Source: Paenibacillus sp. MMS20-IR301 (GTDB lineage Bacteria > Bacillota > Bacilli > Paenibacillales > Paenibacillaceae). Taken from it: DNA of 64,000 nt. A program made the translations under genes and the position numbers. The notes under the pieces are model-generated. The model was not told the origin of the DNA, searched no databases, and worked only from the letters and a program-made list of their open reading frames with translations. Shown here piece after piece: positions 10,172-18,117 of this stretch. Position 1 is the stretch's first letter. Each line of letters starts with the position of its first letter. The stretch covers positions 5,090,001-5,154,000 of the forward strand of contig NZ_CP135275.1 in the NCBI RefSeq assembly GCF_032302195.1, in the 5' to 3' direction.

Positions 10172-12177
10172 CGTTCCACCCTCACCTCGTCAATATTAAT
10201 CCAGCCGTTGCCGCCGGTTATGTAAATTTCCGCCTGCCCGCTCTGATCCAGAGTAACAGCAGGAAGGCTAATCTGCGTATAGTTCTCCCCCGCAGGCAGT
10301 TCAGCCTCTGCCAGCACTGCCCCTGCCATGCGGATTCCAAATTTCCCGCCGCTGCCGCCGCTGCTGACCATCACAGACAGCTTATATTCTCCGGGCTCAG
10401 CTGCGAACAGCTGTGACACGCTTTTATCTGTTCCCGGATCAAGATAGGCTAGTCCCCTTCCCGCGTAAGGATTATTGGACGCTACACCTGTTCCCGCAGT
10501 GAAGCTCCAGCCCGGCGTTCCCTCTTCAAAGCCGCCATTCCGGAAATCCCCAGCAGCAGCAGCCGTTACCTCGGGAGCATTCGGCCCGGCACCTCCGGTC
10601 TGATTGCTGTTAGTAACCATCACGCTGTAGCCCGTGAATCTTGTTATTGTATACTCCGCACCCGCCGCCGGGACAGGTGAGTTATTCCCGAAGATATATG
10701 CCGCGTCAGCAGGCACAGTGTCCAGGCTGCCAAACTTGTACCTTCCAAAGGAGGTCACCTGCTGGAAAGCATCGCCCGGATTGGCATATAAGACTGAGTC
10801 CTGGAAATCCCGCGGACTGATCCTCTCATAGAACAATACAAATATATAAGGCATATTCACTTCATTCGCAATATAGACCTCACCTTGGCTATGATCAGAA
10901 GCATACTCCACAGCCTCCCCGAAGGATTCAAAGAAAGCAGGACCGATCCGGTCAGGGAATTCACGGAAGTAGCTGTTCGAGAACAGAATAAACATCAGGG
11001 CAAACACCGCAGCAGCCAGCCAGGCCGCCCCTCTTACTTTGCCTGCAAGCCACATAAACCCGGCGCTTACCAGCATAATAAACGGATAGAAGACAATATT
11101 GATCCGGTTGATATTCACATCAGTAATAAAAGCCATAAGTACAGCAAGCAGCAGCCACAGCAGCAGAGCTCCCTGCCCGGCTGCCTCACGCCGTCTTGTC
11201 CACCAGGCATGCGCAGTAACAATCAGCCCGATACCCGCAAACGGCAGCGCGGCCGGATAAGCGTATCCGTAAGGAGCAATTGAATTCCACGGCAGCCCGT
11301 CACTTCCGCTATACATCAGCTTGCAGAACGTACTGAAGTTATGTGCAGCAGTCTCCAGCAGCTGTCCGCCGAATACCGATGAAATCTGTTCAACCCGCGG
11401 CATGGTGAGCTTCGGAATCGTGAACAGCGGAGTCGCAATATTCTGCATGGAATAGTGATTAATAATAATAAACAACAGTATAGGCAGAGCCATCGCAGCA
11501 AACAGCAGGGCATTCCATGCCAGTGTCCGCAGCTTCAGTCCCCTACTATACAATAGAAGAATTGCTGTACCGAACGCAAATAAAGGCACGAAGAAGTAGG
11601 CAGTTCCGTAAGCATACAAGGAGAGGGCCAACATACCTGAGAATGCGTAAAGCCATCCTGGGCGGCTTAAGGACCGCAGCAGAAAATATAGTGCAATTAA
11701 GATCAGCGTAGGGAAAAGATTCGATTCCAGCGCCCATCTGGACATCATAATATGCCAGGGATTAATCGCAATAAAGAACATCGCGGCTGTTCCTGCTCTG
11801 GATGATGAGGACAGCTGCCTCATTATTAAATAGAAGATAATCATGCTGAGCAGTCCCATCACCAGGCTGAGCGCCCGCACCGACAAGGGCGTCAAGCCGA
11901 ACAGCAGCAGAAACGGCATGGACAAATAGGCATAAAGCGCATTCTGTCCGCTACCCCAGGCAATCAGATGAACGGGCAGCCGGACGCCGTTCCGGTCCAT
12001 TCCATAGTGAAGAATTGCGTAGGCATCATAGCCGATAGAAGCTTCATCCTGATTCAGCCCCGGCGGTATTGAAGTTATGTATAGAATACGGACCGTTGCC
12101 CCCAGCAAGAACAGCAGTAACGGCCAGGGATTATTAATGCATGACTTGTACACTCGCTTAAATAACCCGGACAACAT
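10168..12177 (-). CDS. GT-C membrane glycosyltransferase with C-terminal carbohydrate-binding module
   Basis: A 669-residue protein. About 11-13 membrane helices run to residue 390. The first outer loop has IPPGLNQDEASIGYDAYA, the acidic Asp-Glu pair expected of GT39/ArnT-like catalysis. An extracellular domain follows (about 400-520), then a C-terminal jelly-roll starting FRNGGFEEGTPGWSF (about 540-669), like the N-terminal module of the next gene. This suggests both enzymes grip the same glycan. The ribosome site GAGGTGAT precedes the start. It is the first gene of the minus-strand glycosylation operon and overlaps the next gene by four bases. Confidence 0.87.
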   Translation of the reverse strand: MLSGLFKRVYKSCINNPWPLLLFLLGATVRILYITSIPPGLNQDEASIGYDAYAILHYGMDRNGVRLPVHLIAWGSGQNALYAYLSMPFLLLFGLTPLSVRALSLVMGLLSMIIFYLIMRQLSSSSRAGTAAMFFIAINPWHIMMSRWALESNLFPTLILIALYFLLRSLSRPGWLYAFSGMLALSLYAYGTAYFFVPLFAFGTAILLLYSRGLKLRTLAWNALLFAAMALPILLFIIINHYSMQNIATPLFTIPKLTMPRVEQISSVFGGQLLETAAHNFSTFCKLMYSGSDGLPWNSIAPYGYAYPAALPFAGIGLIVTAHAWWTRRREAAGQGALLLWLLLAVLMAFITDVNINRINIVFYPFIMLVSAGFMWLAGKVRGAAWLAAAVFALMFILFSNSYFREFPDRIGPAFFESFGEAVEYASDHSQGEVYIANEVNMPYIFVLFYERISPRDFQDSVLYANPGDAFQQVTSFGRYKFGSLDTVPADAAYIFGNNSPVPAAGAEYTITRFTGYSVMVTNSNQTGGAGPNAPEVTAAAAGDFRNGGFEEGTPGWSFTAGTGVASNNPYAGRGLAYLDPGTDKSVSQLFAAEPGEYKLSVMVSSGGSGGKFGIRMAGAVLAEAELPAGENYTQISLPAVTLDQSGQAEIYITGGNGWINIDEVRVER

Positions 12178-12222
12178 TTATCACCTCTTCAACAATATAA
12201 TCTAATATGTACAAAAAGAAAA

Positions 12223-12250
12223 CGGCCCCTTCATATTATTGAAGGAGCCG
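12223..12250 (-). terminator. Intrinsic terminator after pbuG
   Basis: On the minus strand, CGGCTCCTTCA pairs with TGAAGGGGCCG around a short AT loop, with one bulge, and is followed by TTTTCTTTTTG. It ends pbuG transcription before the glycosyltransferase operon. Confidence 0.85.
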
Positions 12251-12279
12251 CAGATTTAGAATTAGTTATCTTACGGTGC

Positions 12280-13680
12280 TTAGCCTTGGCTGCCGATAAG
12301 GACATAACGCAGAATAATCAGTACAGCCAGTACCCACATCATCCAGTGGATATCATATTTCTTCTTGCCGGCCAGGTTAGCTACGCAAGCGAGAATTACA
12401 TAAGTTACGATACCGAACGAGATACCGTTAGCAATGTTATAAGTGAAAGGCATAATGACGAAGGTCAGGAAGGCCGGGATCGCCAGCACCATGTCCTGGA
12501 AGTCAATATCGCGGATCGATTGTGCCATCAGTACGCCGACAATAATCAGCGCAGCTGCTGTAGCAGGTCCGGGAATCAGGGCAACAACCGGGGCAAGGAA
12601 TAAAGCGAGCAGGAAGCAGGCGCCTGTAGTTACTGCAGTCAGGCCCGTACGGCCGCCTTCAGCTACACCGGCAGCACTCTCAACGTAAGCAGTAGTTGTG
12701 GAAGTACCCAGAACCGCTCCGCCTGCAACAGCGATCGCATCGACAAACATCGCGTTTCCGACACGTTTTTTGCCTTCTTCAGGATTCTTCATAATTCCTG
12801 CACGCTCAGCAGTACCAACGAGTGTACCGAAAGTATCAAACAATTCTACAAAGGTAAAGGTAGCAATGGCGGAAACAATACCGGTGTGCATAATGCCTTC
12901 CCAGTCAAATTCCCAGAAGTTGAGTTGTGTGAAATCAGGAATCCAAGGCGTCTGCGGGTTGCTCAGGGAACTGAAATCTACAGCGCCCATCAGGATCGCC
13001 GCCAGTGTAGTACCCAGGATACCGAACAGGATTGCGCCTTTTACACGCAGGACCATCAGGATAGAGATCAGCAGCAGGCCGATAATAACGAGCTGAACAT
13101 TCGTATTTTCCAGGCTGCCCATATGAATTACAGTTTCGAACGAAAGTACATCTGTGAATTTATTAGCGGCAATGTCGCTGCCGGCTTCAACGCCGATTGT
13201 CATCAGTCCGCTGTTCTTCAGGCCGATGATCGTGATGAACATCCCGATACCAACGGTAATGGCATGCTTCAGGCTGTCAGGAATAGCGGTAAGCAATATT
13301 TGCCGGACCCGGGTTACAGTCAGCAGGATGAAGATGATACCGGAGATAAATACAGCGGTAAGACCCATTTGCCAAGTGAACTGATGTTCAGTAGTAGCAG
13401 AAGACAATACAACGGATGCAAAATATGCGTTAAGGCCCATACCAGGTGCCAGAGCTACCGGGAAGTTGATGAATAACCCCATGGCGATTGTGAAAATACC
13501 TGCTGCCAGCGCCGTAGCCAGAAATACGGAATACCATCCCATATCAATACGGCCGAAGGCGGTTAAAGTACTCGGGTTAACCGATAGGATATAAGCCATT
13601 GCCATAAACGTGGTCAGACCGGCCATAATCTCTGTGCGTACTGTAGTGCCGTTCTCTTTCAACTTGAAAAAGCGGTTCAA
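12280..13680 (-). CDS. pbuG: Hypoxanthine/guanine permease (NCS2/AzgA type)
   Basis: A 466-residue purine-proton symporter with about 12-14 membrane helices. It begins at a TTG codon behind GGGGGAG. AzgA-type features include the N-terminal GLTTFMAMAYILSVNP segment, ALAPGMGLNAYFA and GTSTTTAYVESAAGVAEGGR. The upstream guanine-type riboswitch with a terminator supports import of guanine or hypoxanthine. In Bacillus subtilis pbuG lies just after guaA; here two plus-strand genes (rsgA paralogue and kinase) separate them, but the neighbourhood is preserved. Substrate is inferred from family and riboswitch. Confidence 0.9.
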   Translation of the reverse strand: MNRFFKLKENGTTVRTEIMAGLTTFMAMAYILSVNPSTLTAFGRIDMGWYSVFLATALAAGIFTIAMGLFINFPVALAPGMGLNAYFASVVLSSATTEHQFTWQMGLTAVFISGIIFILLTVTRVRQILLTAIPDSLKHAITVGIGMFITIIGLKNSGLMTIGVEAGSDIAANKFTDVLSFETVIHMGSLENTNVQLVIIGLLLISILMVLRVKGAILFGILGTTLAAILMGAVDFSSLSNPQTPWIPDFTQLNFWEFDWEGIMHTGIVSAIATFTFVELFDTFGTLVGTAERAGIMKNPEEGKKRVGNAMFVDAIAVAGGAVLGTSTTTAYVESAAGVAEGGRTGLTAVTTGACFLLALFLAPVVALIPGPATAAALIIVGVLMAQSIRDIDFQDMVLAIPAFLTFVIMPFTYNIANGISFGIVTYVILACVANLAGKKKYDIHWMMWVLAVLIILRYVLIGSQG

Positions 13681-13728
13681 ATTGTTCTCCCCCTAAGGTG
13701 TATGTTGTGCCATTACAGCAACAGAAAA

Positions 13729-13751
13729 GCCGGCATCTTGGAGACACCGGC
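13729..13751 (-). terminator. Riboswitch expression-platform terminator for pbuG
   Basis: On the minus strand, GCCGGTGTC pairs with GATGCCGGC around TCCAA and is followed by TTTTCTGTTG. It lies between the purine aptamer (13822-13882) and the pbuG start, so ligand binding probably stabilises it and turns the gene off. Confidence 0.8.
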
Positions 13752-13821
13752 CCGAAAAAAAGAGTGATCTGCCGGACGCTCCGGTTATGGCCGGTCATTC
13801 GGGGCAGCTGCTCTTCTTAAT

Positions 13822-13882
13822 CGTAGCCAGGTCATTACGGTGACCTCGTAGAGACTTCCAGGCCAATTCCCGGAATTATACG
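13822..13882 (-). promoter_or_regulatory. Purine riboswitch, guanine type
   Basis: On the minus strand: P1 5' strand CGTATAATT, hairpin P2 (CCGGGAATTGGCCTGG), the hallmark GTCTCTAC junction, hairpin P3 (AGGTCACCGTAATGACCT) and the closing GGCTACG. The base equivalent to position 74 is C (GGC-TACG), as in guanine/hypoxanthine sensors rather than U of adenine sensors. It lies about 140 bases upstream of pbuG with a terminator between. Confidence 0.92.
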
Positions 13883-13909
13883 AATATGTATTTGCTGTAG
13901 TGCTCTATC

Positions 13910-13939
13910 ATAATAGGTGTATATGACATCTCTTGTCAA
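13910..13939 (-). promoter_or_regulatory. pbuG promoter
   Basis: Minus strand: TTGACA (13934-13939), an 18-base spacer, TATTAT (13910-13915). The transcript would start about 20 bases before the guanine aptamer. Confidence 0.75.
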
Positions 13940-14256
13940 TGGTAAATACGAACATTATTCTTTAACTTGTTACTATTGTTCGTAAATTAAACATTTTCAT
14001 GACAAATTCCGCCCAGGCCAGCTAAGATCCGCCAAACAATACAGGGAAAATGCGGATGAAACTGTTACTTTCTGCGTATAGCATTTACTGCCCGCCAGTT
14101 AATATACAGCGCAGCAACGAAAATTATTATAATCAAACTGTACATGGATTATTATTCCAACTGGTGTTAGCCTGAAATAGCTTAGCGATAAGCAAGTTTC
14201 TGCACCAGAAGTAACCTTTCGTAAATACAACATTATAAGGAGCCCTTCCCAAAAAA
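13940..14256. other. Intergenic gap, nothing else recognised
   Basis: About 317 bases between the divergent pbuG promoter and the RsgA-like gene. It is AT-rich and presumably holds the promoter of the plus-strand pair, but I saw no convincing -35/-10 pair, repeat or small gene. The last bases carry ATAAGGAG, a ribosome site spaced rather far from the start. Confidence 0.6.
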
Positions 14257-15270
14257 ATGATTGATTTGACAACCTATGGCTACACCCAAATAGAAGACCC
14301 CCCCTCCGGCTTATTACCCGGCAGAATTACGGAGCTGCGGAGGGAACGCTTCACGGTTATAACCGGGCGGGGCGAAGTAACGGCTGTGCTCAAAGGCACG
14401 TTCTACCACAAAGCAGAAGCGCGGGAGGACTTTCCGTGCGTCGGCGATTTCGTCCTGCTGCGTCATAACGGGAGCGGGGATTCGCTCATCGTCACCCTGC
14501 TCCCCCGCCGCTCCAAGTTCTCACGCGCGGATTACTCAGGCCATGCAGCCGGCTATACCAAAACCATTCTGGAGCAGGTCGTCGCTACCAACTTTGATTA
14601 TGTATTTATCCTTTCATCGCTGAATTCGGATTTCAATGTCACCCGTATCATGCGCTATCTGACACAGGCCAGGCAGAGCGGCGGACAGCCGGTCGTCATT
14701 CTCACCAAGGCTGATCTTATCGGAGACAGCAGTGACCTGCTCGCAGAAGTAAGGCACAGCATGCCTGATGTGCCGGTTCACGCGGTATGCAGCCATACCG
14801 GACAAGGGCTGAACGAGCTCGCCTCCTATCTGCTGCCCGGTAAAACAGCCGTTTTCCTCGGCATGTCAGGTGTCGGTAAATCCTCGTTGCTTAATGCGCT
14901 CATGGACCGCAGGGTCATGACAGTTAACACCATCCGTGAAGACGACAGCAGGGGACGGCATACGACAACACACCGCCAGCTCTGCATGCTTCCCTCCGGT
15001 GCAATGGTCATCGATACGCCCGGTATGCGCGAGCTTGGGCTTTATGCTGCCGAGGAGGGCATACACGCAGAATTCAGCGATGTGGAGCAATGGTTTACAC
15101 AGTGCCGGTTTCATGATTGCCGCCATCAGAGCGAGCCAGGCTGTGCCGTTCTCGCTGCTCTTGCCGGCGGATCCTTGCCGCGCGAACGATGGGAGCGTTA
15201 TCTTGCCCAGCAGCAGGAGAGTAAGTTCGTCCGGAACAAAACAAAGAAAAATGGAGGTTATGTGAAATGA
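14257..15270 (+). CDS. RsgA-type circularly permuted GTPase (probable paralogue)
   Basis: A 337-residue GTPase of the RsgA/YloQ family, which helps mature the 30S ribosomal subunit. An N-terminal OB-fold spans about 20-95. The G motifs are in permuted order: TKAD (G4, about 150), GMSGVGKSS (G1, about 205), and DTPG (G3, about 255). A C-terminal zinc site follows, in CRFHDCRHQSEPGC. All nucleotide and zinc residues appear intact. The housekeeping rsgA of Bacillales normally sits with prpC-prkC; here it is alone beside a kinase, so this is probably a second copy. The ribosome site AAGGAG is about 14 bases from the ATG. It overlaps the next gene by four bases. Confidence 0.88.
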   Translation: MIDLTTYGYTQIEDPPSGLLPGRITELRRERFTVITGRGEVTAVLKGTFYHKAEAREDFPCVGDFVLLRHNGSGDSLIVTLLPRRSKFSRADYSGHAAGYTKTILEQVVATNFDYVFILSSLNSDFNVTRIMRYLTQARQSGGQPVVILTKADLIGDSSDLLAEVRHSMPDVPVHAVCSHTGQGLNELASYLLPGKTAVFLGMSGVGKSSLLNALMDRRVMTVNTIREDDSRGRHTTTHRQLCMLPSGAMVIDTPGMRELGLYAAEEGIHAEFSDVEQWFTQCRFHDCRHQSEPGCAVLAALAGGSLPRERWERYLAQQQESKFVRNKTKKNGGYVK

Positions 15271-16268
15271 ATATCCAAACGCAAACGCTGACCCATGCTT
15301 TAAGCCAGCTTTTCAAAACTAAAATCGTCTCTGCTGACAGTGAGGCTCTGTCTTTACAAGGCGGGACTGTAGCCAATGTGTACCTCGTATCCGGAAATGC
15401 GGAATCGGCCGGCGGGGAGAGCTTCCCGTACCGCATCGTTCTGAAAATCCAGAAGAAATGGGAGCGTTACAGCGACCCTGGTTCATGGCGCCGGGAATAC
15501 GATCTCTACTCGTCTGAGCTGGGAGCGACCTTCACGGACACCTTCCGCTGGCCGGTATGCTATCACGCTGAACTCAATGACGACGAAACTGAATTCCAGC
15601 TGTGGCTGGAATATGTCAGCGGCGTATCCGGCCTGGACCTGACCGGTGACATGTATGAGCAGGCCTCGCTGGAGCTGGGACGGTATCAAGGCAAATTGCT
15701 TGCAGAGCAGCCTGCCTTGCTGCAGAGCCTGACCAATCTGAGTCAGCCTGATTTCATGAAAAATGACTATCTGCATTACAGATCATGGCCTGCCGTTTAC
15801 AATTATCTCCGCTCGGAGGCATGCGAATTCCCGCAGCATGTGCGGGATATGCTTATCGGTCTCGATGAGCACGCAGAAGAGATATTCTCCCGGATTGAAC
15901 AATTGCCTCTTGTATTATGCCACCGGGATTTCTGGGTAACTAACCTGTTCTATGCAGACGGAACAATCCGTCTCCTGGACTGGGACACCAGCGGCTGGGG
16001 CTACCCGGGCGAGGATCTCGCCAGCCTGCTTGCAGATGAAGCGGATATTGAGCATATGGCGGAATACTACAAGCGCTGTATCCCCGCCTATTACAAAGGA
16101 TTCTCAGAATATAGTGATGCGCTTCCCGCCGCTCACTGCGTCCATGAGATGATGCTCATTAAATTCGGGTACAGGCTTGTCGATGGATATCTGCACGCAG
16201 AAGGCGCGGAAGCGAAATCACAGAATCTGCATACGCTCCAGAAAATTTATGAGATGAAATCTGTCTAA
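15267..16268 (+). CDS. Aminoglycoside phosphotransferase-fold kinase
   Basis: A 333-residue kinase-like protein of the APH/choline kinase superfamily. The catalytic Brenner motif LCHRDFWVTN (about 215) and metal-binding LLDWDTSGWG (about 237) are intact. The N-terminal lobe is less conserved but has a nucleotide-loop-like QGGTVANVYLV stretch near residue 30. The small-molecule substrate cannot be read; sugars, choline-like alcohols and antibiotics are all possible for the fold, and resistance should not be assumed. The start overlaps the stop of the RsgA-like gene (ATGA), so the two are co-translated. Confidence 0.82.
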   Translation: MNIQTQTLTHALSQLFKTKIVSADSEALSLQGGTVANVYLVSGNAESAGGESFPYRIVLKIQKKWERYSDPGSWRREYDLYSSELGATFTDTFRWPVCYHAELNDDETEFQLWLEYVSGVSGLDLTGDMYEQASLELGRYQGKLLAEQPALLQSLTNLSQPDFMKNDYLHYRSWPAVYNYLRSEACEFPQHVRDMLIGLDEHAEEIFSRIEQLPLVLCHRDFWVTNLFYADGTIRLLDWDTSGWGYPGEDLASLLADEADIEHMAEYYKRCIPAYYKGFSEYSDALPAAHCVHEMMLIKFGYRLVDGYLHAEGAEAKSQNLHTLQKIYEMKSV

Positions 16269-16302
16269 ATCGGCCGGCTGAATATTCAACTGATTACAAA
16301 AA

Positions 16303-16338
16303 AACTCCGGAACCCTGATACAGCAGGGTTCCGGAGTT
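16303..16338. terminator. Bidirectional terminator between kinase and guaA
   Basis: A 15-bp perfect inverted repeat (AACTCCGGAACCCTG and its complement) with a six-base loop is flanked by A-runs on one side and T-runs on the other. It serves the convergent plus-strand kinase and minus-strand guaA. Confidence 0.92.
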
Positions 16339-16348
16339 TTCTTTTATA

Positions 16349-17887
16349 CTATTCCCACTCGATAGTCGCTGGCGGTTTCGAAGTAATGTCGTACACGATC
16401 CGGTTAACGTTATCGACTTCGTTGACGATGCGGACGGAGATTTTCTCCAGCACATCCCAAGGGATACGCGCCCAGTCAGCGGTCATGCCGTCGATGGAAG
16501 TAACCGCACGGATACCTACGGTGTAGGAATACGTACGCTCATCGCCCATAACGCCAACGCTCTTCATGTTAGGCAAGGCGGTGAAATATTGCCAGATTTC
16601 GCGGTCCAGACCGGCTTTGGCAATTTCCTCACGCAGAATGTAGTCGGAATCCCGGACGATCGTCAGCTTCTCTTCAGTAACTTCACCGAGTACACGGATC
16701 GCCAGACCCGGACCCGGGAACGGCTGGCGCCACACAATGGCATGCGGCATACCGAGCTCTTCACCCAGCTTGCGGACCTCATCCTTGAACAGGGTATTCA
16801 GCGGCTCGATCAGGCTGAATTTCATATCTTCAGGCAATCCGCCTACATTGTGGTGCGACTTGATGGTCTGAGCTGTCGCTGTTCCGCTCTCTACGATATC
16901 TGTATAGAGTGTGCCCTGCGCCAGGAATGCGAAGTCACCCAGCTTGGCCGATTCTTCGTCGAAGCAGTAAATGAACTCATTGCCGATGATCTTACGTTTC
17001 TGTTCGGGGTCGGATACGCCGGCCAGCTTGCCGAGGAAGCGGTCACGGGCGTCGATTTTGACTACATGGATATCGAATTTGCCGACAAAGGTCTCCATTA
17101 CGCTCTCTGCCTCACCTTTACGCAACAGGCCGTGGTCAATGAACATACAGGTCAGCTGGTCGCCGATGGCCCGGTGAATCAGCATAGCCACAACGGAGGA
17201 ATCGACACCCCCGCTAAGTGCGCACAGCACCTTTTTGTCGCCGACTTTGTCGCGGATATCCTTGACCGCATCATCGATAAACGACTCCATCGTCCATTTG
17301 CCCTCGCAGCCGCAGACCTCATACAGGAAGTTCGAGATCATCTCATTCCCGTTCACAGAGTGGCGTACCTCAGGGTGGAACTGGACCGCAAAGAATTTGC
17401 GTGCATCATTGCTCATCGCTGCGATTGGAGCACTCTCTGTGCCTGCATCCAGCTTGAAGCCTTCCGGAAGCTCCACGACATGGTCCCCGTGGCTCATCCA
17501 TACGGTCTGGCTGCTCTCAAGACCCGCTGCAAGCACCGAGCCCGGCGCGAATTCAACATCCGCTTTACCGTACTCCCGTTTAGCTGCCCGTTCTACCTTG
17601 CCGCCCTGCTGCTGAGCCATGAGCTGCATCCCGTAGCAGATTCCGAAGATCGGAAGCCCCAGGTCATAAATCGCCGGATCCACATGCGGTGCATCCTCGG
17701 CATATACGCTGCTTGGTCCGCCTGAGAATACAATTCCCTTCGGCGACAATGACTTGATCTTCTCTACTGGAGTATTGTACGGCAGAAGCTCGCTGTATAC
17801 CCCCAGGTCCCGGATTCTGCGCGCGATAAGCTGGTTATACTGTCCCCCGAAATCCAGAACAACGATTATTTCATTTGGCTTGTTCAT
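16349..17887 (-). CDS. guaA: GMP synthase (glutamine-hydrolysing)
   Basis: Converts XMP to GMP with glutamine and ATP in the cytoplasm. The 512-residue form starts at ATG 17885-17887 behind GGGAGG; the longer frame to 17995 adds a non-conserved 36-residue tail. The class I amidotransferase domain (about 8-195) has [10 protein letters not shown] with the nucleophilic Cys and FHPEV with the His. The ATP-pyrophosphatase domain has the [10 protein letters not shown]-loop (about 225). The C-terminal dimerisation domain ends PPATIEWE, typical of GuaA. Length is normal. Its promoter is 17915-17944. It follows yeaD-yebA as in Bacillus subtilis. Confidence 0.98.
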   Translation of the reverse strand: MNKPNEIIVVLDFGGQYNQLIARRIRDLGVYSELLPYNTPVEKIKSLSPKGIVFSGGPSSVYAEDAPHVDPAIYDLGLPIFGICYGMQLMAQQQGGKVERAAKREYGKADVEFAPGSVLAAGLESSQTVWMSHGDHVVELPEGFKLDAGTESAPIAAMSNDARKFFAVQFHPEVRHSVNGNEMISNFLYEVCGCEGKWTMESFIDDAVKDIRDKVGDKKVLCALSGGVDSSVVAMLIHRAIGDQLTCMFIDHGLLRKGEAESVMETFVGKFDIHVVKIDARDRFLGKLAGVSDPEQKRKIIGNEFIYCFDEESAKLGDFAFLAQGTLYTDIVESGTATAQTIKSHHNVGGLPEDMKFSLIEPLNTLFKDEVRKLGEELGMPHAIVWRQPFPGPGLAIRVLGEVTEEKLTIVRDSDYILREEIAKAGLDREIWQYFTALPNMKSVGVMGDERTYSYTVGIRAVTSIDGMTADWARIPWDVLEKISVRIVNEVDNVNRIVYDITSKPPATIEWE

Positions 17888-17914
17888 TACTTGCCTCCCT
17901 TGATTATTGGATTC

Positions 17915-17944
17915 ATTATACTCATGGTTAATTCTCATCGTCAA
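17915..17944 (-). promoter_or_regulatory. guaA promoter
   Basis: Minus strand: TTGACG (17939-17944), an 18-base spacer and a perfect TATAAT (17915-17920). The leader to the ATG would be only about 20 bases, leaving no room for a riboswitch inside the transcript. Confidence 0.8.
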
Positions 17945-17961
17945 GGAAAGGCGGCCTGCCA

Positions 17962-18054
17962 TTTGCAAGGCATGGTGTCCATGCAGGGCGGGCATTGAAT
18001 AGCTGCGGATAGGTCTCTACAGGAAGCTGTCCAGCTTTTGGAAAGCGTATCCGC
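17962..18054 (-). other. Palindrome-rich segment upstream of guaA promoter
   Basis: Two dyads are visible: GCATGG-ACA-CCATGC (about 17964-17978 region) and a perfect 7-bp pair GCGGATA/TATCCGC (18005-18011 with 18048-18054) enclosing an AAGCT/AGCTT mini-stem. They lie upstream of the guaA promoter and after the yebA terminator. Role unknown; they do not match a riboswitch I recognise. Confidence 0.45.
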
Positions 18055-18078
18055 TTCCATGTCCTCCGCTTCCCAAAA

Positions 18079-18108
18079 AGACGTCTGCTGCCGGAGCAGC
18101 GGACGTCT
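18079..18108 (-). terminator. Intrinsic terminator after yebA-like gene
   Basis: On the minus strand, AGACGTCCGCTGC pairs with GCAGCAGACGTCT around a short loop with one mismatch, followed by TTTTTGGG. It lies directly after the yebA-like stop. Confidence 0.82.
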
Positions 18109-18117
18109 CAGGTTGGT

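Noticed and set aside
15267..16268. Antibiotic resistance gene
   Set aside because: The kinase fold alone does not imply resistance; the substrate cannot be read and no resistance-gene context is present.
16589..17725. 378-codon plus-strand frame opposite guaA
   Set aside because: Shadow of guaA; the protein has no recognisable pattern.
18005..18054. Possible purine riboswitch upstream of guaA (GTCTCTAC seen)
   Set aside because: P2 and P3 hairpins do not form in the right order, the motif is on the wrong strand for guaA, and the real guaA promoter lies downstream.
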